64,000 nucleotides of DNA from Sternotherus odoratus (lineage: Eukaryota > Chordata > Testudines > Kinosternidae). Both the position numbers and the translations under genes were made by a program. Below the pieces are notes generated by a model, which saw only the letters and a program-made list of their open reading frames with translations, had not been told where the DNA came from and did not search any database. The DNA lies in contig JAVMKO010000003.1 in assembly GCA_032164245.1 (NCBI GenBank), forward strand, positions 88,287,890-88,351,889. The letters run 5' to 3'. Below are positions 35,401 through 45,443 of the stretch, in pieces (position 1 is the first letter of the stretch; the number at the start of each line of letters is the position of its first letter).

Positions 35401-35690
35401 ATTGTCTATAAAAAAAAATCATAACACGTAATGCTTAAAAATAACTTCCGCTTCATAAAGAATGGTTCAATTTCCTTTTTCTAAGTATTTCAAATTGACA
35501 TTTATAAAATAATATGGTGTAAAACTATTATCACAAATTGAAAATTAAAACTTTTAAAATGTATAAGTATTTTACTCACTTGGGCACATTTGCCTCATGG
35601 CGCACAAATTTGAACTCTGCTTCAAAAATTTGCACAGAAGAAATTTTTTGCACACATAGCCTGTCAAAAATTAGACGGAACATTGGTTCC
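35401..35690. mobile_element. 3' noncoding end of the hAT relic
   Basis: AT-rich sequence ends 'tcaaaaattagacggaacat', which resembles the 'tagagggaacattg' terminus of a hAT family. It abuts the CR1 5' module directly. Confidence 0.55.
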
Positions 35691-36095
35691 CTCCCCTGGA
35701 GAGGTGACCTCTGTGCAAGGGGACACCCCACCGTCACCTGGAAGGAGGGTCCCAGCTATGGGAAGGTTTCCCTCTGCTCCCGTTGACTGCTCTCCTTCCC
35801 GAGGCCTTTCATCCTCCCCAACAACACAGGGGCTGTCTGACTGGAGGTGGGACAAGCCTACGATGTCCCTGAAAGTCTCGTCAACATACCTCTCTGCCTC
35901 CCTTTGCTCCTCCAGTTCCGCCAACCTGGCCTCCAAAGCCCGTACACGGTCTCTGAGGGCCAGGAGCTCCTTGCACCGAATGCACACATACGCCACCCGC
36001 CCATAGGGCAGATAGTCATACATGCTACATTGAGTGCAATAAACTGGATAGCCCCCACTCTGCTGCTGGGCTTCTGCCTCCATCATCTCTAACAT
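35664..36095 (-). pseudogene. CR1 ORF1 N-terminal module (Cys motif plus coiled coil)
   Basis: This minus-strand frame of 143 codons starts MLEMMEAEAQQQSGGYPVYC. It has two CX2C pairs (CTQC and CIRC) followed by a heptad-rich coiled coil (LRDRVRALEARLAELEEQRE). This is the layout of the CR1 ORF1 N-terminus, which binds RNA and multimerises. The frame runs into the adjoining hAT end, so the esterase part and ORF2 are missing. It is thus a 3'-truncated CR1, whereas CR1 copies usually lose the 5' end. Orientation is opposite to the long CR1 at 37-41 kb. Confidence 0.7.
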
Positions 36096-36578
36096 TGATG
36101 TAGGTTAATAGGAATGTTTAAATGAGGGAGTTTAGACTATAGTTTATAGTTTAGGGCACAGGATTTAAAGAGTGACAGTTAGGCCTCCCCTGCTTCCCAC
36201 TCCCCTTCCCAACTCCCTCTCACAACTCCCCTGTTAGCAGCCCTGTTCGCAAGCTCCCTGTCACTTGTTGGCTGCTTTATAAAGCCCTGGCCTTCCTGAT
36301 TAGCCCCACCCCCTGATTAAGGCTCAGCCACTGAACAGAGGCTTCTAAAGGTCACACCAACTGCCAGCCAGAGCAGATGGTCCTGCAAACAAACACTCAA
36401 ACAAACAGACAGAAACACAAGCTCAGCACACAGCAAGTACCCCCAAACACACACAGCCACTTACCCCAAGGGTCCTGTATCTGCTCCTTCTTCACCTGGA
36501 GAACTCCCTCTCACAACTCCCCTGTTAGCAGCCCTGTTCGCAAGCTCCCTGGTCGCTTGCTGGCTGCCCTCTTCTTAA
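36096..36578 (-). repeat. CR1 5' UTR with duplicated block
   Basis: Upstream (on the minus strand) of the ORF1 module. A 50-bp block is present twice, at 36211-36260 and 36502-36551, identical by eye, with similar sequence after each. Duplicated promoter-like units are plausible in a LINE 5' UTR, but that role is inference. Confidence 0.6.
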
Positions 36579-37150
36579 TTACAACATCACCTGAAAGTGA
36601 GAACAGGCATTTGTATGGCACTGTTGTAGCTGGTTCCCAAGACATTTACGTGTCAGATGCACTAAAGATTCATGTGTCTCTTCATTCCATTCGGTCTTCG
36701 TTCCAGAGGACATGCTTCCATGCTGATGGTGCTAGTTAAAAAAATAACATGTTAATTAAATTTGTGACTGAACTCCTTGGAGGAGAATTGTAGGTCTCCT
36801 ACTCTGTTTTACCCACATTCTGCCATATATTTCATGTTATAGCAGTTTGTTTTAAGAACACTTTCACTGCAAATTTGACAGAATGCAAAGAAGTTAGCAA
36901 TGTGAAGTTTTTTAAGATAGCTACAGCATTCGATGCACAATTTAAGAATCTGAAGTGCCTTCCAAAATTTGAGAGGGACGAGGTGTGGAGCATGCTTTCA
37001 GAAGTCTTAAAAGAACACTCCAATGCAGAAGCTACAGAACCCGAACCACCAAAAAAATTAAAAAAATCAACCCGTTGATGGCATCTGACTCAAATGATGA
37101 AAATGAACATCTATCCAGTGGTCCACACTGCTTTGGATTGCTATTGAGCA
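36579..37150 (+). mobile_element. hAT element copy 2, left part (transposase remnant)
   Basis: Collinear with the reverse complement of the element at 6596-8151: 'cacctgaaagtgagaacagg', 'ttaattaaatttgtgactga', 'tttacccacattctgccata', then the transposase block KIATAFDAQFKNLKCL with TEPEPPKK. The outer ~430 bp of the left arm are missing and replaced by CR1 5' sequence. The element continues at 40862. Confidence 0.85.
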
Positions 37151-37680
37151 GAACTCCAATTGTTAGGAAACGGCAGCTGTTAGTAATGGGAGATTCGATC
37201 ATAAGGAATATAGATAGCTGGGTTTGTGATGATCGGGAGAACCGTATGGTGACTTGCCTGCCTGGTGCAAAGGTTGCGGATCTATCGAGGCATCTAGATA
37301 GACTTATGAGTAGTGCTGGGGAGGAGCCGGTGGTCGTGGTACATGTAGGTACCAACGACATAGGGAAGGGTAGGAGAGAGGTCCTGGAGGCCAAATTTAG
37401 GTTGCTAGGAAAGAGGTTGAAATCCAGGACCTCTATGGTGGCTTTCTCAGAAATGCTTCCAGTTCCACACGCAGGGCCAGGTAGTCAGGCAGAGCTTCAG
37501 AGTCTCAATGTGTGGATGAGACGATGGTGTAGAGAGGAAGGGTTCAGATTTATTAGGAACTGGGGAAACTTTTGGGATGGGGGGAGCCTATACAGAAAGG
37601 ATGGGCTCCACCTAAACCAAAGTGGAACCAGGCTGCTGGCACTTAACATTAAAAAGGTTGCAGAGCAGTTTTTAAACTAA
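37150..37680 (+). pseudogene. CR1 ORF1 esterase domain (5' truncated)
   Basis: The frame reads GDSIIRN (block I of the GDSL/SGNH esterase fold), VVVVHVGTNDIGKG (block III with the Asn) and DGLHLNQSGTRLLA (block V with Asp and His). All catalytic positions that can be judged are present. CR1 ORF1 is a Cys/coiled-coil module followed by this esterase; here the first half is missing because the LINE is 5' truncated. Upstream the frame runs into hAT sequence without a stop, as far as 36985. The stop TAA at 37678 is followed 36 bp later by the first ATG of the ORF2 frame. Confidence 0.85.
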
Positions 37681-37715
37681 GAGATGGGGGAAAGCCGATT
37701 GCTGCAGAGGAGCAC

Positions 37716-38213
37716 GTGGATCGGATAGAGACTTCTCTTACAGGAGGGTCTGTCGTTAGAGATTCTCTAGGCTTTAGACAGGAAAGGATGGAAAAGGATA
37801 AAGGAGGGGCCAGATCAGATGAGAAATTTTCACATAAAGAATCTGACACACCAGGGAAGAGCAGACAGATAAATAGTGACCAGTTTTTAAAGTGCTTGTA
37901 CACAAATGCCAGAAGTCTAAATAATAAGATGGGTGAACTAGAGTGCCTCGTGTTAGAGGAGGATATTGACATAATAGGCATCACAGAAACATGGTGGACC
38001 GAGGACAATCAATGGGACACAATCATTCCAGGGTATAAAATATATTGGAAGGACAGAATAGGTCGTGGGGGCGGGGGAGTGGCACTTTATGTAAAAGATA
38101 GTGTAGAATCAAATGAAGTAAAAATCTTAAATGAATCCACATCTTCCATAGAATCACTATGGATAGTAATTTCATGCTCTAATAAGAACATAACAATAGG
38201 GCTCTATTATTGA
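37716..38213 (+). pseudogene. CR1 ORF2, endonuclease part, up to a TGA
   Basis: CR1 ORF2 encodes an AP-like endonuclease followed by reverse transcriptase, used for target-primed retrotransposition. Here CLYTNARSLNNKMGELE, DIIGITETWW (catalytic Glu) and the glycine-rich GRGGGGVALYVKDSV are intact. The frame is cut by TGA at 38211-38213, where the family has an Arg codon before PPDQD; CGA to TGA is a CpG-decay type change. Past the stop the same frame continues open for another 2.3 kb. Confidence 0.9.
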
Positions 38214-40589
38214 CCACCTGATCAGGACAGTGATAGGGATGATGAAATGCTAAGGGAGATTAGAGAGGCTGTCAAAATAAAGAACCCATTAATAGTGGGA
38301 GACTTCAATTATCCCAACATTGACTGGGTACATGTCACCTCAGGACGAAATGCAGAGATGAAATTTCTTGATACTTTAAATGACTGCTTCTTGGAGCAGC
38401 TGGTACAGGAAACCACAAGGGGAGAGGCAACTCTAGATTTAGTTCTGAGTGGAGCGCAGGATCTGGTTCAAGAGGTAACTATAAAAGGACCGCTGGGAAA
38501 TAGTGACCATAATATAATAACATTTAACATTCCTATGGTGGGAATAACACCTCAGAAGCCCAACACTGGGGCATTTAATTTCAAAAAGGGGAACTATGCA
38601 AGAATGAGGGGGTTAGTTAAACGGAAATTAAAAGGTAAAGTGACTAAAGTGAAATCCCTGCAAGCTGCATGGACTCTCTTCAAAGATACCATAATAAAGC
38701 CCCAACTCAAATGTATACCCCAAATTAAAAAACAATGCCAGAAAACTAAAAAAGAGCCACCGTGGCTTAACAGCCAAGTAAAAGAAGCAGTGAGAGAGAA
38801 AAAGGCATCGTTTAAAAAGTGGAAGTCTAATCCTAGTGAGGTAAATAGAAAGGAGCATAAGCACGGCCAAATAAAGTGTAAGAATGTAATAAGAAAAGCT
38901 AAAATGGAGTTTGAAGAACAGCTAGCCAAAAACTCAAAAGGTGGTAATAAAATGTTTTTTAAATATGTCAGAAGCAGGAAGCCTGCTAAACAACCAGTGG
39001 GGCCCCTGGATGACAGAGATACAAAAGGAGCACTTAAAGATGACAGAGTCATTGCAGAGAAACTAAATGAATTCTTTGCTTCAGTCTTCACGGCTGAGGA
39101 CGTTAGGGAGATTCCTAAACCTGAGCTGTCTTTTGTAGGTGACAAATCTGAGGTATTGTCACAAATTGAAGTATCAGTAGAGGAGGTTCTGGAACTCATT
39201 GATAAACTTAACTGTAACAAGTCACCGGGACCAGATGGCATTCACCCAAGAGTTCTGAAAGAACTCAAATGTGAAATTGCGGCACTATTAACAAGGGTTT
39301 GTAACCTATCCTTTAAATCGGCTACTGTGCCCAGTGACTGGAAGATAGCTAATGTAACGCCAATATTTAAAAAGGGCTCTAGAGGTGATCCTGGCAATTA
39401 CAGACCAGTCAGTCTAACGTCCGTACCGGGAAAATTAGTTGAAACAATAGTAAAGAATAAAATTGTCAGACACATAGAAGAGCATAAATTGTTGGGCAAA
39501 AGTCAACATGGTTTCTGCAAAGGGAAATCGTGTCTTACTAATCTATTAGAGTTCTTTGAAGGGGTCAGCAAACATGTGGACAAGGGGGATCCGGTGGACA
39601 TAGTGTACTTAGATTTCCAGAAAGCCTTTGACAAGGTCCCTCACCAAAGGCTCTTACGTAAATTAAGCTGCCATGGGATAAGAGGGAAGATCTTCTCATG
39701 GATTGAAAACTGGTTAAAAGACAGGGAACAAAGGGTAGGAATAAATGGAACTTTTTCAGAATGGAGAGGGGTAACTAGTGGTGTTCCCCAAGGGTCAGTC
39801 CTGGGACCGATCCTATTCAACATATTTATAAATGATTTGGAGGAAGGGGTAAACAGTGATGTGGCAAAGTTTGCAGATGATACTAAACTGCTCAAAGTAG
39901 TAAGGACCAAAGCAGACTGTGAAGAACTTCAAAAAGATCTCACTAAACTAAGTGATTGGGCAACAAAATGGCAAATGAAATTTAATGTGGATAAATGTAA
40001 AGTAATGCACATTGGAAAAAATAACCCCAACTATACATACAATATGATGGGGGCTAATTTAGCTACAACCAATCAGGAAAAAGACCTGGGAGTCATTGTG
40101 GATAGTTCTCTGAAGGCATCCACGCAGTGTGCAGCGGCAGTCAAAAAAGCAAACAGGATATTAGGAATCATTAAAAAAGGGATAGAGAATAAGTCGGAGA
40201 ATATCTTATTGCCCTTATACAAATCCATGGTGCGCCCACATCTTGAATACTGCGTACAAATGTGGTCGTCTCATCTCAAAAAGGATATAGTGGCACTAGA
40301 AAAGGTTCAGAGAAGGGCAACTAAAATGATTAGGGGTTTGGAACGGGTCCCATATGAAGAGAGATTAAAGAGACTAGGACTTTTTAGCTTGGAAAAGAGG
40401 AGACTAAGGGGGGATATGATAGAGGTATATAAAATTATGAGTGGTGTGGAGGAAGTAAATAAGGAAAAGTTATTTACTTGTTCCCAAAATAGAAGAACTA
40501 GGGGCCACTCAATGAAATTGGCGTGCAGCAGGTTTAAAACAAACAGCGCACAGTCAACCTGTGGAACTCCTTACCTGAGGAGGCTGTGA
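38214..40589 (+). pseudogene. CR1 ORF2, rest of endonuclease plus reverse transcriptase
   Basis: It continues the frame after the TGA. PLIVGDFNYPNIDW and NSDHNIITF complete the endonuclease catalytic set. The reverse transcriptase follows: NKSPGPDGIHPRVLKE, NYRPVSLTSVPGKLVE, VYLDFQKAFDKVPH, SGVPQGSVLGPILFN and FADDTKLL with the active-site ADD. The C-terminal region (KFNVDKCKVMHIG, MVRPHLEYCVQMW, RRLRGDMIEVYK) is also present. Near 40540 about 20 bp typical of the family are missing, shifting the frame, so the last residues (TPYLRRL) are out of frame. With one stop and one frameshift it is recently inactivated. Confidence 0.93.
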
Positions 40590-40861
40590 AGGCTAGGACT
40601 ATAACAGGGTTTAAAAGAGAGCTGGATAAATTCATGGAGGCTAAGTCCATAAGTGGCTATTAGCCGGGATGGGTAATGAATGGTGCCCCTAGCCTCTGTC
40701 TGTCGGGGGGGGGTGATGGATGGCAGGAGAGAGATCGCTCGATCATACCTGTTAGGTTCACTCACTCCGGGGCACCTGGCATTGGCCACTGTCGGTAGAC
40801 AGGATGCTGGGCTAGATGGACCTTTGGTCTGACCCAGTATGGCCGTTCTTATGTTCTTATG

Positions 40862-41305
40862 GCAGCATTATCTCCCATAGCTGTAAACAAGCTTGCTTCT
40901 CTTAGCAATTGGCTAAACAAGAAGTAGGACTGAGTGGATTTGTAGGTTCGAAAGTTTTGCATTGTTTTGTTTTTGAGTGCAGTCATGTAAGAAGAACTAC
41001 ATTTGTAAGTTTCACTTTCATGATAGAGCTTGCACTACAGTACTTGTATGAGGTGAATTGAAAAATGATTTCTTTTGTTTATAGTTTTTCCAGTGCAAAT
41101 ATTTGTAATACAAAATCATATAAAGTGAGCACTGTACACTTTGTATTCTAGGGTGTAATTGAAATTGATATATTTGAAAATGTAGAAAAACACCAAAAAC
41201 ATTGAAAAAATTTCAGTTATATTGTTTAAACAATATATTACAATTAATCACAATTCATTTTTTTAGTTAATCATGTGCATTAACTGCAATTAATCAACAG
41301 CCCTA
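40862..41305 (+). mobile_element. hAT element copy 2, right arm
   Basis: 'acaagaagtaggactgagtg', 'ctttcatgatagagcttgca', 'cagtgcaaatatttgtaata' and the terminus 'taatcaacagccct' match the right arm of the first copy. It resumes directly after the CR1 tail. Confidence 0.88.
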
Positions 41306-41464
41306 GTAAAAACAAAACGGAAAGATCATTAGGCTTTCAGAGACCCTTCAAAACAACCCTGATAATAAAATTGAAATATTACCTATAAATTATTATTGAA
41401 AATGAAGGGTCAAATATAAGCATGTAGGTTATTAGGGTCTGTATAAATAATGAGTAAGTGTCAG

Positions 41465-42004
41465 TGTTGCAAAAATCTGTTCTTTCCTTGGAGGCCTCTC
41501 CAATTCACCTCAAAGGACAGGCAAAAGACAAAAGGTAACCTGAACAAACAAAAGGTTTATTTGTGCACAAACAGGGGTTCAGGGGAATACAACTCCAAAG
41601 CCTGAAAGCCCACTGACACAGGGTGGGCAAAACATATATACAGGATACAAATATGTAAGCAACCAATAACATTCAAGATAGTCACAGCTACATGCAGCCA
41701 ATAATCATATGCCACATACATGCTTGTATACAGATTCAAACAGTACCATGGTTACCAGCCGTTAGTTCCCGCTCTTTCTGTAACACAAGCATGAGAGACA
41801 TTGTTGCAAAGTAAGGCATGAGCTGCTAGGCCTACGTGCAAACTCAGCCTCTGACTATGGCTACATGCCCACCCAGCTGACAGACTCCATTTTAAAACAA
41901 AACCCCATTTTGCCTTACATATTTTACAACTATTAACCCCGCAGTTACCACATGTTACACAATACCCAGTAATCAATAAATACCATTTTCACATTTGTAC
42001 TACA
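41465..42004 (-). repeat. ERV 3' LTR (element orientation)
   Basis: 540 bp, TG...CA, with the same TATA-like motif (41635-41640) and AATAAA signal (antisense of 41556-41561) as the other LTR. The identical small ORFs in both LTRs confirm that there are no differences over long stretches. Confidence 0.93.
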
Positions 42005-42022
42005 ATCCCTCCTCTTAAAAGA
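42005..42022 (-). promoter_or_regulatory. ERV polypurine tract
   Basis: Minus strand 'tcttttaagaggagggat' lies directly before the 3' LTR start TGTAGT. A purine run at this spot primes plus-strand DNA synthesis. Confidence 0.8.
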
Positions 42023-42699
42023 TACTTTCTTCTACATTTTACATCCTATCTTCTACAAGGCAGGGAAGTACCACCATATAAACAAAGGTATAATGATTAC
42101 CGTAACAAGACTACAATCCCAGAAATACAATGACAATTAAACAGATTACCCCACTCTTAATCAGTGATTCAATTCCTTACTTACATAAGGAAGCCAGGAC
42201 CACAAGGACTCCCACCAATCAATGGGTAGGTAGCCAGCAAATTGATTCCCAACCAAAGCCAATTCCCTATACCCAATAAATCCCACTGACAAATTTAAAT
42301 TGGGTCCAAATTTGGCCATCTAGGCCCAGGTCCTTGATTCCTGTAATGGGGCAACCTTTATTGTCAGCAAACACAATAATCCTGTCTTATTAACAATCGT
42401 AGGATACCCAGAGGTAGACACCCCTACCCTGGTCCATCCTAGGTCATGTTAATCACAGACAGTGGTTTTCTTATATCTGCTCCCCTGTTTTTGTTCCACT
42501 GGAATCTGGGTGAAAGATATCCAGGGGAGGCAAAACCATACAATTACAAGCTCAACAATCTATACAAAACCATCCAGTCCATACACAATCAACTTAAGTC
42601 CAAGTCCCTTCAACAAATCTCAGTCCATACAAAGTCCACTTGAGTCCAATTCCTGAGAGAGACAAACCAGTCCACTACTCAGTCCAGTTCTCTCTCAGA

Positions 42700-43110
42700 G
42701 AAATGTATCTCTTGACACGCAGGCAGCCCTCTGTCAGCAGAATGTATCTCTTGACACGTAGACAACCCTCCGTCAGCAGCACCTGGAACGGATCCTCCAG
42801 CCTCTTCCTTCCACCTCTGGATCAGGACCTGGGATGAGGACGTCCAGGGACATGCTTCTGGCAAGGCACAGCAAACCTGCAGAGAAAACAAACTACACGG
42901 CAGTACCATATTCTTTCCACTTAGCAGTGTTTTGTCTTTCCACCCCGCTAACAAGATCCTGCCAGTGTCTAAGAGAGACATCTCAAACATTAACTCAAAA
43001 GGAGAACCTCTTGTCAGTCCACATGACTGAACACCTAGATCTCCTTCAACAACAATCCACAAAAACAAGCAGCTTCCAGCTATCCCTGTGCAGTAAAATG
43101 GAGGAGAAAG
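42700..43110 (-). pseudogene. ERV integrase C-terminal remnant
   Basis: Minus-strand frames read LTRGSPFELMF (compare the TPFEL block of retroviral integrases), then SSQVLIQRWKEEA and, in another frame, LEDPFQVLLT (compare the PFQVLLTT block of the integrase C-terminal domain). Order and spacing fit the integrase end, but there are frame changes. The DDE catalytic core is not present. A duplicated 'atgtatctcttgacacg' segment (42704-42759) follows. Confidence 0.65.
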
Positions 43111-43164
43111 TATCCTTTTAAATCCAACACAGAGCTTCTCCTTCAGCACATACACCAGGGCCTA

Positions 43165-43425
43165 CACCTAAACCCAGCAAATGCTCCTAAGCCTAGCAAC
43201 TACTTCAAAAGACCAGCAAATGCTCACAACCCAGCAAATGCTCACAACCCAGCAAATGCCTCCACAACACCAGCAATGCCTCTCCAAACCAGCAATGCTT
43301 CTCAAAACCAGCAATGCCTCCACAGAATCAGCAATGCCTCCACAGAATCAGCAATGCCTCCACAGAATCAGCAATGCCTCCACAAAACCTGCAATACCTA
43401 CACAAAACCATACACCAATCTACAC
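43165..43425. repeat. Tandem repeats at the ERV pol deletion
   Basis: Units of about 18-20 bp share 'cagcaatgcctcc' or 'cagcaaatgctca'. The best section has 'cagaatcagcaatgcctcca' repeated three times without change (about 43324-43383), with weaker copies on both sides. The array occupies the place where reverse transcriptase and integrase should be. It has no spacers of unique sequence, so it is not CRISPR. Confidence 0.88.
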
Positions 43426-43559
43426 ATGGGGCCATCTGCTAGTCTGAACTCTGCCTTCCCAGCAGCTACACCACCATGAGCTTACCACAAAGACTAGCAA
43501 TACTTTACAAAACCCAACACATGCTTCCACAAAGTCATCAAATGCCACACAAAATCTGG

Positions 43560-43916
43560 CACATTTCCAATCCAAACCCTAAAGAAGATCTCTGCCTTCA
43601 ACTTGGTCAAGAGATCTCTCCCTAACAAGGCAACTGGGCAAGTAGGTGAGACAACAAACACATGCTCTAGCATGTTATTCCCAATCTTAGTGAGGAGAGG
43701 CTTACAAACAGGCAACTTAGTTCTACAACCTTCTATGCCCTCAACAACAACATGCTCCCCACGCTCCTTAGCAGAGGGAGGCTTTGTAGGAATCATAGAG
43801 AATGTGGCTCCAGTATCTACCAGAGCCTCATAGCCCCTGCCACCAACCCTTATCCTAACCATAGGATCCTCCCGAGCTGTAGCTCGAAGGGTAGTGAACT
43901 TGGACCCCGGTCCTCT
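43560..43916 (-). pseudogene. pro: ERV protease, in frame after the gag TGA, truncated downstream
   Basis: Immediately after the gag TGA the same frame is open and contains ALVDTGATFSMI (aspartic protease active site D-T-G) and, near its end, VALLGRDLL (the conserved G-R-D helix). The arrangement, gag then a stop then pro-pol in the same frame, is that of gammaretroviruses, which make Gag-Pol by stop-codon readthrough. After LTKLKAEI the homology stops and the frame runs into repeats, ending at 43494. The protease therefore loses its link to reverse transcriptase; whether it folds alone is unknown. Confidence 0.83.
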
Positions 43917-45443
43917 TCAATCTGATTCCTCTCCAGAGACGCCAGCATCAGCCCTCATCTGCTTCTCAGATGCAACCCGGACCTTTGGCTTCCGCTGCTC
44001 TCTCTCTCTCTGCCGCTCCCGACAATCTCTCATCAGATGTCCTTGTTTCCCACAATAATAACACTCACTCCTAGTACCTAATCGCCTATTCCTATCTAGT
44101 TGCCTTCCTTCACATCTCTGCCTCTCATAACCCTCACGAGACCTCTCACCTCTCATTGCCTGTGCCAGCATAACCATATTCCTAGAAGATTTCCTATTTT
44201 CCTTCTGCTCTGCTGCCTGCTCTCGGTTGCTATACACCTTGTAAGCAATCTCCATTAACTCCGAGATAGGCTTCCCAGGCCCCCCTTCTAACTTCTGCAA
44301 TTTCCGTCTAATATCTAGGGCCGACTGCCCAATAAACATCAAATTCACCATCTTAAAGTTCTCAGGGGCCTCAGGATCTATATCACTAAACTGCCTAAAA
44401 CCTTCAAGCAAACGGTGGAGGAAAGAGGATGGATCTTCCTCCTTACCCTGTTCAATCCTATACAACCTGGTCAGGTTAGTGACACGTGGAATAGCTTTAC
44501 CTAGGGCTTCCACGATTACCCCAAGATACCTCGCCTCCTTTTCCCTACCACTGGGATCATGGCTGTCCCACTCAGGATTCTGCTGCGGGCACAGGCTCCT
44601 ACTATCTCCACTAGGACCTGCCCTCTCCTCGGCAATCTTATCAGCAGCCCCTAAGACTAGCCTACGCTCCTCAGCAGTTAGGAGGGTCTGAAGCATCATC
44701 TGCACATCAACCCATGTTGGTTTATGGGTAGTGCCTATGGATTCAAAGAGACTCTGCATCCTCAGGGGGTCCTCTCTAAAAGAGGGGTTCTGGTTCTTCC
44801 AGTTAAACAAATCAGTTGTGCTAAATGGCACATGTACAAATGTAGTCTCCCCCTCTGAGGTAGCAACCTCTCTCATCGGGCACTGTCTCTGGATCTTACT
44901 CCGTGTCACTGGCCCCTCCTGCTTAGGCACCAACGGAGACACCGGTAAATCAAGCTCCGTGGTCAAAGAAGCATAGGGCCCTGCATATTCATGTGACATC
45001 TCTCTCCTGATGGTGGAATCAGGGGTCACAGCAAATCTTACTCTTGTGCGGTTCTCAGGCAGTGAAGGGCTCTCAGAATCAAATAACACAGGCACCTGCT
45101 GCCCACAGCTTCTAGCCCTCATCTGCCGGCACATCTTAACAGCGAATTTCATGAGCCAGGGTGGCCGGTCCTGGCAAATCGCCAACCAACAATCTATATA
45201 GGGGAACTGATCCCACAGTCCATCCCTCTGCACCTTACTGTGCACCAATTTCACCAGTTCCACATCAAAGGAACCACCTTCAGGCCATCCCAGGCCAAAC
45301 CTAGTCCACCTTAGCTGACAGAACTTCGTCAAGTCCTCTCTTGTCAGCTTCACCACACAGGTACCTCTAAATTTCCCAAAATTCCTAAGCATGCAATCTA
45401 ATGGAACCTCAGAGCTATCGGACCGGGAGCGACCCGTACCCAT
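43917..45443 (-). CDS. gag: ERV Gag polyprotein, open 508 codons
   Basis: Gag builds the retroviral particle. The start MGTGRSR has Gly2, a myristoylation signal, and a matrix-like N-terminus (WPEGGSFD, then DRPPWLMKF at about residues 90-100) typical of gamma-type matrix. A capsid of p30 type starts near residue 205 (TTDLFNWKNQNPSF, FESIGTTHKPTW, LLTAEERRLVLGAA). The nucleocapsid zinc knuckle CYYCGKQGHLMRDC (CX2CX4HX4C) lies at about residues 461-474 and is followed by a basic tail. The length (508) is normal for class I Gag. The frame has no breaks, in contrast to the deleted pol. It ends at TGA 43917-43919 with the protease in the same frame after it. No PPxY or PTAP late motif was obvious. 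Confidence 0.92.
   Translation of the reverse strand: MGTGRSRSDSSEVPLDCMLRNFGKFRGTCVVKLTREDLTKFCQLRWTRFGLGWPEGGSFDVELVKLVHSKVQRDGLWDQFPYIDCWLAICQDRPPWLMKFAVKMCRQMRARSCGQQVPVLFDSESPSLPENRTRVRFAVTPDSTIRREMSHEYAGPYASLTTELDLPVSPLVPKQEGPVTRSKIQRQCPMREVATSEGETTFVHVPFSTTDLFNWKNQNPSFREDPLRMQSLFESIGTTHKPTWVDVQMMLQTLLTAEERRLVLGAADKIAEERAGPSGDSRSLCPQQNPEWDSHDPSGREKEARYLGVIVEALGKAIPRVTNLTRLYRIEQGKEEDPSSFLHRLLEGFRQFSDIDPEAPENFKMVNLMFIGQSALDIRRKLQKLEGGPGKPISELMEIAYKVYSNREQAAEQKENRKSSRNMVMLAQAMRGERSREGYERQRCEGRQLDRNRRLGTRSECYYCGKQGHLMRDCRERQREREQRKPKVRVASEKQMRADAGVSGEESD

Larger units (their letters stand above)
37150..40861 (+). mobile_element. CR1 LINE, nearly complete 3.7 kb
   Basis: It is inserted in hAT copy 2. 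The 5' end is truncated inside ORF1. The 3' UTR (40590-40861) ends in 'ccgttcttatgttcttatg', the short tandem terminus typical of CR1. About 150 bp of hAT sequence is missing across the insertion point compared with copy 1. CR1 normally leaves no clear target duplication, and none is seen. Confidence 0.92.

Noticed and set aside
38594..39241. 215-codon minus-strand ORF
   Set aside because: It lies exactly antisense to the CR1 ORF2 reverse transcriptase and has no domain of its own.
43165..43425. CRISPR-like array
   Set aside because: Short repeats are directly adjacent without unique spacers, inside a vertebrate retrovirus; an ordinary tandem repeat.
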